Positions 24,687 through 31,398 of a stretch of DNA of 37,392 nt are shown here, one piece after another (positions within the stretch are counted from its first letter, which is position 1; every line of letters begins with the position of its first letter). A model generated the notes under the pieces. The model made no database searches, was not told the DNA's origin, and saw nothing but the letters and a program-made list of their open reading frames with translations. Location: the NCBI GenBank assembly GCA_003487805.1, contig DNNE01000158.1:23733-61124 (forward strand), given 5' to 3'. Made by a program: the position numbers and the translations under genes. This stretch comes from Blastocatellia bacterium (lineage in GTDB: Bacteria; Acidobacteriota; Blastocatellia; Pyrinomonadales; Pyrinomonadaceae).

Positions 24687-24829
24687 CCCTCTCCCTCTGG
24701 GAGAGGGTTAGGGTGAGGGCGTAGCGGCGCGCGCCCTTTTTTTCGAAACGTGTTCGCGAAGCGAAGGACTTCTTTCGTTGCCTTTTCGCTAAGCCCTCAT
24801 CCCCTGCCCTTCTCCCAGTGGGAGAAGGG
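24687..24829. repeat. Inverted pair of CCCTCTCCC hairpins
   Basis: CCCTCTCCC-TCT-GGGAGAGGG at 24687-24707 and CCCTTCTCCC-AGT-GGGAGAAGGG at 24807-24829 are palindromes. With their outward flanks (GGGTGAGGGC and GCCCTCATCCCC) they form inverted copies of one element about 100 nt apart, filling the coaE-folD gap. Confidence 0.75.
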
Positions 24830-24834
24830 AGAAA

Positions 24835-25779
24835 CTACAAACCTCGCCTCCACCTCGCCGCTTGCAGAGTGTTCTTCATCAACATCGCTACGGTCAAAAG
24901 TCCCACTCCGCCAGGCACAGGCGTTCTTTTTCCCGCTACCCGATCAGCTTCCGCGGGATGAACGTCGCCGACCAGCGTGTAACCGCGCTTCGTGATCGCT
25001 TCGATCCGTTTCTCTGCTTCATGACCAAAATAATCTCGGGCCGCATCTACATCAGTCACTTTGTTCACACCAACGTCGATCACGGTGGCGCCGGGCCTGA
25101 TGTAGTCACCGCGGATGAAAGCCGGACGGCCGATTGCGGCGATCAGGATGTCGGCCTGACGAGTCACCTCCGGCAGGTTGCGCGTCTGTGAATGACAGAT
25201 GGTCACTGTCGCGTTCCGTTGCAACAGAAGGCTCGCGACCGGGCGTCCCACAATCTGACTGCGGCCGACAACGCAGGCGTTCGCGCCGGTGATTTCGATC
25301 TGATTTCGATCCAACAACTCGATTATTCCCGCCGGCGTGCAAGGTACAAAACGCGGCCGTCCCATCGCCAGGAGTCCTACGTTTGTCGGCTGAAAAGCAT
25401 CGACATCTTTGGCCGGATCGATCGCTTCGATGATCACAGAATCATCGATTTGTTTCGGAAGTGGTAACTGGACCAGGATTCCGTCCACGTCATTATTTCG
25501 ATTCAATGCGTCGACGACTGACAACAGTTCTTCCGTAGTCGTCGATGCGGGCATCGCCAGATGTTCGGATGCAATCCCAACTTCTTCGCACGCGCGAATT
25601 TTGTTACGCACATAGACGGCTGAAGCCGTGTCGTCTCCGACTAATACTGCTGCCAGTCGCGGCGTCACGCCGTGTTTGCTCTTCAGCGCAGTTACTTCTG
25701 CCGCAACTTCGCCCTTGATTTGGGCGGCGGCAAGTCGGCCGTCCAGTATCTCTGCTTGATGAGTTTCCGTGGCAATCAT
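24835..25779 (-). CDS. folD: Bifunctional methylenetetrahydrofolate dehydrogenase/cyclohydrolase
   Basis: A 314-residue cytoplasmic enzyme interconverting 5,10-methylene-, methenyl- and 10-formyl-tetrahydrofolate with NADP. The active-site Y56-V-R-N-K60 motif is present, as are DGILVQLPLP, the DAFQPTNVG motif, and the cofactor-binding VVGRSQIVGRPVA. The C-terminal GDVHPAEADRVAGKRTPVPGGVG block is intact. The final ARWRRGL residues run toward a repeat element. It supplies one-carbon units for purine, methionine and thymidylate synthesis. Confidence 0.95.
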   Translation of the reverse strand: MIATETHQAEILDGRLAAAQIKGEVAAEVTALKSKHGVTPRLAAVLVGDDTASAVYVRNKIRACEEVGIASEHLAMPASTTTEELLSVVDALNRNNDVDGILVQLPLPKQIDDSVIIEAIDPAKDVDAFQPTNVGLLAMGRPRFVPCTPAGIIELLDRNQIEITGANACVVGRSQIVGRPVASLLLQRNATVTICHSQTRNLPEVTRQADILIAAIGRPAFIRGDYIRPGATVIDVGVNKVTDVDAARDYFGHEAEKRIEAITKRGYTLVGDVHPAEADRVAGKRTPVPGGVGLLTVAMLMKNTLQAARWRRGL

Positions 25780-26094
25780 CGAGCCAATCGTAACATATCA
25801 AGGTCTGATACGTTGTGCTTGGGCTGGCGAGAATCCAGGAGCTGAAATGGGAAGATGACGCTCTCATTCACACCTCGCTTGAGCGAGGTGGCGCCAAGCG
25901 AACCAGAGGCTATGGCAGCCGTTTTGACGGCTTCTCAAGTCGGTGACTGGTGTCCTAATCTTGAGATCCCGACGCTGAGGGGAAACAACACTAAACCAAA
26001 ATAGGACACCATCGGCCGATCCCCTCGCTTGAGATGTGACATGTGAACACTTAATCTTGGCAGTCGGTAAACCGATTATTAATCCCTTCATCAA
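25780..26094. other. Gene-free 315-bp gap with several hairpins
   Basis: No convincing gene lies here; the only frame of any length reads as a repetitive, unrelated minus-strand translation. The stretch holds at least three palindromes: CACCTCGC-TTGA-GCGAGGTG at 25871-25890, AGCCGT-TTTG-ACGGCT at 25917-25932, and GGTGTCCTA paired with TAGGACACC at 25949-26010. It could be a non-autonomous mobile remnant or a structured RNA. Confidence 0.5.
26064..26075 (+). promoter_or_regulatory. Operator-like palindrome upstream of CusF-SCO1
   Basis: TCGGT-AA-ACCGA is a perfect inverted repeat centred about 25 nt before the ATG at 26095. Its position suits a repressor site, and a TTGGCA resembling a -35 lies just before it. 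No regulator is encoded nearby, so the assignment is speculative. Confidence 0.3.
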
Positions 26095-26985
26095 ATGACA
26101 CGACTCAAAAAAATATTTGTCCTAATCACAGCAACAATTCTTTTGCTAACGATCGGTTGTCGTCCGCGCCGCTCTGCAAATGAAAAACGTTATCCGCTGA
26201 AAGGCAAAGTGGTCGCGGTTGACAAGACCGATCGCACGGCGACCATTTCTCACCAGGACATTCCGGGTTACATGCCCGGGATGACGATGCCCTTCAAGAT
26301 CAAGAACGATGCCGATCTCGAAATGTTGAAGCCGGGCGACGAAGTCACCGCGACCCTGGTGGTCGATGATCTCTCTTCGTGGGTTGAGATAACGGCGATT
26401 GTTGAAGGCGGCTCACCGATGACGCCGACGGCCGTTGTACCCGGCGAGCCAAAACCCGGCGATGAGATTCCTGACTTTCAACTGGTGAACCAGGATGGTA
26501 AGCGCATTCACCTGTCGCAATACAAAGGGGCAGCGATCGCGCTTACGTTTGTATACACGCGTTGCCCGCAACCCGATCAATGCACGCTGATGAGCACCAA
26601 CTTCGCGGCGATCGATCGGACGTTACAGGCACAGCCTGATGTCTATGCGAAGACGCATCTGCTGACGATAAGTTTCGATCCCGATTACGACACGCCCAGG
26701 GTCATGCGCAGTTACGGCGCTTCGCACACCGGCCGTTATTCAGATGAAATGTTTCAGCATTGGGAGTTTCTCACCGGCTCGCAGGACGAAGTAAAAGGGA
26801 TCGCGCAGTTTTTCGGCATGCGTTATTTTCACGATACCGAATCAGCCGATGAGCAAGTCATTCATTCGCTCCGCACGGCGGTGATTGGCCCGGACGGAAA
26901 GCTGGTGAAGTTGTATCGTGGAAATGAGTGGAAGCCCGAAGAAATTGCCCAGGATCTAAAGACTCTTGCTTCAAACGCGAACTGA
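26095..26985 (+). CDS. CusF-like copper-binding domain fused to SCO1/SenC thioredoxin-like domain, lipoprotein
   Basis: A 296-residue lipoprotein (lipobox LLTIGC, Cys22). Residues about 33-105 form a CusF-like copper-binding domain with ISH53 and the methionine-rich GYM60-PGM63-TM65-PF loop. Residues about 118-290 form a SCO1/SenC domain, the family that delivers copper to cytochrome c oxidase and related sites. The metal cysteines are C157 and C163, giving a CxxxxxC spacing instead of the usual CxxxC. The ligand histidine is H257. Having a carrier and an inserter in one chain suggests a self-contained copper delivery protein, but no oxidase gene is in the window. Confidence 0.9.
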   Translation: MTRLKKIFVLITATILLLTIGCRPRRSANEKRYPLKGKVVAVDKTDRTATISHQDIPGYMPGMTMPFKIKNDADLEMLKPGDEVTATLVVDDLSSWVEITAIVEGGSPMTPTAVVPGEPKPGDEIPDFQLVNQDGKRIHLSQYKGAAIALTFVYTRCPQPDQCTLMSTNFAAIDRTLQAQPDVYAKTHLLTISFDPDYDTPRVMRSYGASHTGRYSDEMFQHWEFLTGSQDEVKGIAQFFGMRYFHDTESADEQVIHSLRTAVIGPDGKLVKLYRGNEWKPEEIAQDLKTLASNAN

Positions 26986-27025
26986 GATCCCCCAGTCGAA
27001 TTCGCCCATCGTTCAAAGCAAGCAA

Positions 27026-29821
27026 TTATAGCGTGAGACCAACCCGGCGCATGAGGTCGTCGAAGCGTGGGTCTGAACGCAATGGGTCAAGATCCGGATC
27101 AGTTCCCAGATATTGCATCTGAAGATCGCGGGCGTCGTAAGCCTTCTCGAGCGATGAGAATGCTTTCTCCCGCTCGCCCAGAACGGCGTAAAAGGTCGCC
27201 AACTCCTGGGGCGAGACGTACTCCTTCGTCGTCTCCAATCGCTTGATAAGTGCCACGGCTTTCTCGCGCTGGCCCGCCGCGGCGTAAGCCTTGCCAAGTG
27301 AGACCTGGATACTCGGATCATCACCACTCAGCTTGATATACCTTTGGAACGCTGCGATGGCTTCTGGGTACATCCGTTTTGTTGCATACGCATAGCCAAG
27401 CCACACGTGCGCCGGCGCGAAGCTCTGATCCATGTCGAGCGTCTTCTTGAACGCGTCAATCGCCTGATCGTACTTCCGCGCAACCCACAGTCTGACACCG
27501 ACACCCAGGTTCACGTAGAGGGAAAGCGGATCGAGCTCTCGGGCACGGCCGATCTCGAAGCCGGCTTGATCGTGGCGCCCTCTGTCGGACAGGTACATCG
27601 AGTAACCGTGGTGAGCACCGGCAAGGCTCGGGTTCAACTCAATGGCGCGCTTGAACTCGCGCTCGGCATCGGTCCACTCCCAGTTACTTAGTTTGATATT
27701 GGCCAGTGCCAAGTGCGCTTGAGCGAGGCTTTCATCCAGTTCCAGCGCTTTCTGCGCTGCCTCTTTTGCTTTGGAGTTCCCTTCTTTCGGATAGAGATTG
27801 CCATTACTGATAAAATTCACGATCGCCATCGACAATTCTGCATAAGCCAGCGCGTAGGTCGGATCGACGGCTATCGCCTGCTGGTAATAATCGATGGCCT
27901 TTCGCTGATCCTCTGTTCGTCCCTTGGAATCATAGAAACGCCCCTTAAGAAAAAGTTCATAAGCCTGCGGGTCAGTCGTCTCGCGCTTCGCGAGTTGCTG
28001 TTGTTCAGCATTCGTTAGTTTCAAGCGGAGGTTGGCGGCTATCTCGCGAGCGATCTCAGACTGCACCGCGATCAAGTCAGTTGCCTTGCGGGTGTACTGG
28101 TCGCCCCACACCTGCGTCTTGTCGCGTGTGTCGATTAACTCGACACTGATTATGAGGTTGTCGGCGCGCCGCTCGACACGACCCGTCAAGATACCCTCGA
28201 CGCCGAGCGCATTTGCCATTTCCTGCGGGTCTGCATTTTTTGCCTTGTATTTAAAGCTTGAATCATGCGCACTGACCTTTACGCCAGGCAGTTGCGAGAG
28301 ACGGTTGATGAGGCTCTGCGAGATTCCGTCAGAGAGATAGTCCAGCTCGGGATCATTGCTCTGATTTGCAAGGGGCATGACCGCGATGAATCGAATCGTG
28401 GCTGCTCTGTTTCGTGCTGCATACCGCGAATATGCCAAGTAGCCCGTCGCCCCTGCTAGAGAAACGAGCACGACGATGATCCACAGCGCTCCTCTCCGGC
28501 GCAGTTTGGTTTGTCTGACCACCTCAGCGGCGACTGTAGTAGCAGGCGCGTCCGTCGTGTCTCTCATTTCTATGGCTGCCACTGCTGATGTTGCGGCTGC
28601 CTTCTCTTCATTGGCTGTGCGTATCGCTTTCAGCCCGGGGCCTTGCTCCTGCTCTGGTGACACTCCGGGAACATTGGCCTCACTAGTCAGCAACTGCCTC
28701 AAGCGCCGGAGATCAAGCAGGAAATCCTTGACCGCCTGATATCGTTTATCTCTGTCTTTAGTCAGAGCTTTGTTGACGATTCGCTGCAGCTCAACGGGAA
28801 CGTCACGAACAAAACGCGATAGCGGCGGCGGCTCTCGTTCAAGTATCAAAGCAATAACTTCAGTCGGAGTTGGTCTTTCGAACGGCGCACACCCAGTCAC
28901 CATTTCATATAACACTACCCCCAGACTCCAGATGTCGGTCCTGACATCTACCTCCTCGCCACGCGTCTGTTCCGGCGACATATATCCCACTGTACCCATC
29001 ACCAGACCAGCGCTGGTCTGAACTCGAATCCTTGTTGGTTCTTCCGTCTCAACACGAGCGGCCACACTTTCAGTCAGTTTCGCCAACCCAAAGTCCAACA
29101 CCTTGATATAACCATCACGACGACGCACCATGATGTTCTCGGGCTTGATGTCACGATGAGCAATGCCAGCTTCATGAGCTACAGCCAGCGCCTCCGCTGT
29201 CTGAATGGCAATGTCCAGTACTTCAAGTAAGGGCTTCAGCTTTTCGGTGTTGCCGGTGCTTTCCCGCGTGTGCTGTGATTGAACTCTGTTTATGTGCTCG
29301 CGCAGTGTCTCGCCATCGATAAACTCGGTGGCAATGAAGTGTCTGTTATCGATTTGCCCTATTTCATGGATGGTGATCAGGTTGGGGTGATTGAGGGCTG
29401 AAGCCGCCCGCGCTTCCTGCTGAAAGCGCCGCACGTGATCCCTGTCGCGAGTCAAATCAGCCGGCAACAGCTTCAGCGCGACCTGGCGACCGAGCACTAT
29501 GTCTTCGGCAAGATAAACTTGTCCCATTCCCCCGGTTCCAAGCAGGGCAATGATTCGGTAATGACTGATCGATTCACCAGGTGCCAGCTCCACACTGTCG
29601 TCGGTGTCAGCATCAGCAATGACGCGCGCTTCATTTTCGATTGCCGGCTTTTCAATAAAGCTGCCGGCACTTTCATGAGCCGACAGCAACGCATCGATCT
29701 GCCGGCGTAATTCCTCATCACCAGCGCAGGCATCTTCAAGAAACGCCAGACGTCGCTCAGGCTCTCGCTCCAGAGCTGAATGAAACAGCCTATCAAGTTG
29801 TTGCCAGCGTTCAGGCTTCAT
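27026..29821 (-). CDS. Ser/Thr protein kinase with TolB-like and TPR domains
   Basis: A 931-residue membrane protein. A short N-terminal region (1-60, WQQLDRLFHSALE) is common in acidobacterial kinases. The kinase domain (about 88-375) is complete: G95-TGGMG100, K117, H222-R-D224, D243-F-G245 and SPEQ. One transmembrane helix lies at about 445-465. Outside follow a TolB/FlgO-like domain (about 477-590, IAVMPLANQSND and LSDGISQSLINRLSQ) and a TPR array (about 610-910). The start overlaps the ECF sigma factor gene by 11 bp, so the two are translationally coupled. Phosphorylation of or by the sigma factor pathway is inferred from context. Confidence 0.93.
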   Translation of the reverse strand: MKPERWQQLDRLFHSALEREPERRLAFLEDACAGDEELRRQIDALLSAHESAGSFIEKPAIENEARVIADADTDDSVELAPGESISHYRIIALLGTGGMGQVYLAEDIVLGRQVALKLLPADLTRDRDHVRRFQQEARAASALNHPNLITIHEIGQIDNRHFIATEFIDGETLREHINRVQSQHTRESTGNTEKLKPLLEVLDIAIQTAEALAVAHEAGIAHRDIKPENIMVRRRDGYIKVLDFGLAKLTESVAARVETEEPTRIRVQTSAGLVMGTVGYMSPEQTRGEEVDVRTDIWSLGVVLYEMVTGCAPFERPTPTEVIALILEREPPPLSRFVRDVPVELQRIVNKALTKDRDKRYQAVKDFLLDLRRLRQLLTSEANVPGVSPEQEQGPGLKAIRTANEEKAAATSAVAAIEMRDTTDAPATTVAAEVVRQTKLRRRGALWIIVVLVSLAGATGYLAYSRYAARNRAATIRFIAVMPLANQSNDPELDYLSDGISQSLINRLSQLPGVKVSAHDSSFKYKAKNADPQEMANALGVEGILTGRVERRADNLIISVELIDTRDKTQVWGDQYTRKATDLIAVQSEIAREIAANLRLKLTNAEQQQLAKRETTDPQAYELFLKGRFYDSKGRTEDQRKAIDYYQQAIAVDPTYALAYAELSMAIVNFISNGNLYPKEGNSKAKEAAQKALELDESLAQAHLALANIKLSNWEWTDAEREFKRAIELNPSLAGAHHGYSMYLSDRGRHDQAGFEIGRARELDPLSLYVNLGVGVRLWVARKYDQAIDAFKKTLDMDQSFAPAHVWLGYAYATKRMYPEAIAAFQRYIKLSGDDPSIQVSLGKAYAAAGQREKAVALIKRLETTKEYVSPQELATFYAVLGEREKAFSSLEKAYDARDLQMQYLGTDPDLDPLRSDPRFDDLMRRVGLTL

Positions 29822-30383
29822 TATTCAATGAGTTGTAGAGCCATGCTTTCGCCATGCTCCAGTCGCGCTTGACGGTTAGCGGCGAGACATGTAAAGCCTC
29901 AGCCGTCTCTTCTACACTGAGTCCCCCAAAAAACCGCAGCTCGACGACTTTGCTTTTCCGAGGATCGATGACTGCCAATCTGTTCAGCGCATCGTCGAGC
30001 GCGACCAAATCTGCCCCGCGTTCGCGCGAAACGACCATCGCCTCATCGAAAGAAACTTGATGAGCGCTGCCACCCCGCTTGGCATATTTGCGTCTGCGCG
30101 CGAGGTCAACCAGAATCCGGCGCATCAACTGCGCGGACAAGGCAAAGAAATGCGCACGGTTTTTCCACTGCACGTTTTTCTGATCGACTAAGCGGAGATA
30201 AGCCTCGTTGACCAGCGCGGTTGTTTGCAGAGTGTGCCCGGGTCTCTCTTTTCGCATGTAGTAATGTGCGAGGCGATGTAGCTCCCGCTCGACCAGCGGC
30301 AGCAACCTCTCGAGCGCATGCTGGTTGCCTTCACTCCAATCCAATAACAATCGAGTTACTTCATGTGGCGACTTTGAAGACAT
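29811..30383 (-). CDS. ECF-type RNA polymerase sigma factor
   Basis: A 190-residue sigma-70-family protein of the ECF class that is repeatedly found beside Ser/Thr kinases in Acidobacteria and Planctomycetes. Region 2 spans about residues 25-95, with YLRLVDQKNVQWKNRAHFFAL and the following RRILVDLARRRK, and region 4 lies about 125-185 with LSVEETAEALHVSPLTVKRDW as the helix-turn-helix. No anti-sigma factor gene is present nearby; the coupled kinase takes that position. Its stop lies inside the kinase gene. A TGCTATAAT extended -10 is found upstream at 30432-30440. Confidence 0.93.
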   Translation of the reverse strand: MSSKSPHEVTRLLLDWSEGNQHALERLLPLVERELHRLAHYYMRKERPGHTLQTTALVNEAYLRLVDQKNVQWKNRAHFFALSAQLMRRILVDLARRRKYAKRGGSAHQVSFDEAMVVSRERGADLVALDDALNRLAVIDPRKSKVVELRFFGGLSVEETAEALHVSPLTVKRDWSMAKAWLYNSLNNEA

Positions 30384-30431
30384 CTAATGCGCCCTGGAAC
30401 GGGTACGCGAGGTTGACTTCGGGCTGCGCGG

Positions 30432-30440
30432 ATTATAGCA
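30432..30440 (-). promoter_or_regulatory. Extended -10 promoter of the sigma factor gene
   Basis: Read on the minus strand, this is TGCTATAAT, a perfect extended -10 element (TGnTATAAT). It lies about 50 nt before the ATG at 30383. No good -35 is seen, which is usual for extended -10 promoters, and suggests the primary sigma factor drives the gene. Confidence 0.55.
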
Positions 30441-30703
30441 CCGAGCTTCATCTGCAACACCGGATTCAGCCTGTTTTGGTCACTTGATACTTTCTCGCGA
30501 CTTTTCTCGCGGTATGTGGGTGAGTACAGAGAAATGGGCGATTAGCCGAAAGCTGTCGGCTCTCAATGAAAGACGCCGTTTTTTTTAAGTAACTCAAGTT
30601 CGAACATCGCAGGAGCGGTGGCAGAAGTAATTGGCTCGCACCAATTCCACCCATGTTTATCCGAGGAGCGGTCACTTCAGCCGCGCCTCAAAGAAAAGAC
30701 TTG

Positions 30704-30709
30704 AAGGAG
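30704..30709 (+). promoter_or_regulatory. Ribosome-binding site fixing the secreted protein start
   Basis: AAGGAG lies 6 nt before the ATG at 30716. This selects the start that begins the signal peptide over the longer frame opening at 30653. Confidence 0.7.
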
Positions 30710-30715
30710 TCAATT

Positions 30716-31162
30716 ATGAAGAAACAAATGATAACAATGATGGCGGCGGCAGTATTCTTCGCGACCCTGAGCATCGCATCCGTGCATGCTCAAAATGCCG
30801 GGACCGTATCGGTAAGCATTCCTTTTGAATTCTCAGCGGCAAAAAAGACGCTGCCCGCCGGCGACTACTACGTGCGTCGCAGCATTCAAGGAGCGAAAGT
30901 CGATATGGAGATTATCAGCAAGGACCGCTCGCAAACAGTGCTGCTGACGATCCATCCCGTTCACGGAATTGACAGACAGACGCAATCGAAGCTGGTTTTC
31001 AACAGATATGGCGACCAGTACTTTCTTTCCCAACTCTGGATCGCTGGCCGCAGCAACGGAGAGGAATCAGCGAAAACCAGTCGCGAGCGATCACTCCGCA
31101 GCGAGATGGCTGCCCGCGCGATCAAAAGCGAAAGCGTCGCGATTGCCGGTAAGGCGAACTAA
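30716..31162 (+). CDS. Small secreted protein of unknown function
   Basis: A 148-residue protein with a clear signal peptide (MKKQMITMMAAAVFF to ASVHA, cleavage near residue 25). The mature part opens with VSVSIPFEFSAAKKTLPAG, continues with strand-rich segments, and holds SKLVFNRYGDQYFLSQLW, a pattern seen in many uncharacterised acidobacterial secreted proteins. A basic, serine-rich C-terminal tail follows. No catalytic motif is recognised and no function is proposed. The gene has a strong ribosome site and ends before a strong terminator, so it is probably a well-expressed single-gene unit. Confidence 0.82.
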   Translation: MKKQMITMMAAAVFFATLSIASVHAQNAGTVSVSIPFEFSAAKKTLPAGDYYVRRSIQGAKVDMEIISKDRSQTVLLTIHPVHGIDRQTQSKLVFNRYGDQYFLSQLWIAGRSNGEESAKTSRERSLRSEMAARAIKSESVAIAGKAN

Positions 31163-31265
31163 TTGACTCTTCGCGCGGAGCTCTGCTGGGTTAGTTAGTT
31201 GCACCGTGGCGCGGCCTGTCCTCCGTGAAACCACGCGCAAACGGCGGGTTCCCATGAAGAGTTCA

Positions 31266-31308
31266 GCGACAACTCGGGTTTCTGCACCCGGGTTGTCGCC
31301 TTTTTTTT
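31266..31308 (+). terminator. Rho-independent terminator
   Basis: A 14-bp stem (GCGACAACTCGGGT with ACCCGGGTTGTCGC, one G-U pair) closes a 6-nt loop and is followed by a run of eight T. It lies about 100 nt after the secreted protein gene and is the clearest intrinsic terminator in the window. Confidence 0.9.
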
Positions 31309-31398
31309 GACCTTAATGCTGAGGGTGGGGGGAAAAGCCTTTCGCATTCTCGGTCCGGCCTTTCATCAACTTTGGCCGATCAAACTATAGAGGCCGTC

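Larger units (their letters stand above)
30384..30715. other. Divergent promoter region, 332 bp, no gene seen
   Basis: The space between the divergently transcribed sigma factor and the small secreted protein contains no gene. It holds the minus-strand extended -10 (30432-30440), a small hairpin AGCCGA-AAGCTG-TCGGCT at 30544-30561, a run of eight T at 30579-30586, and the ribosome site of the plus-strand gene. Confidence 0.5.

Noticed and set aside
25864..26094. 76-residue minus-strand frame in the hairpin-rich gap
   Set aside because: It reads through palindromes, has no ribosome site and resembles the translation of a repeat.
27022..27032. ATTATA, a TATAAT on the minus strand
   Set aside because: It falls at the stop of the kinase gene with no minus-strand gene downstream.
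30555..30590. Possible terminator at the T run before the secreted protein gene
   Set aside because: The only hairpin nearby ends about 18 nt before the T run, so it does not form a proper terminator.
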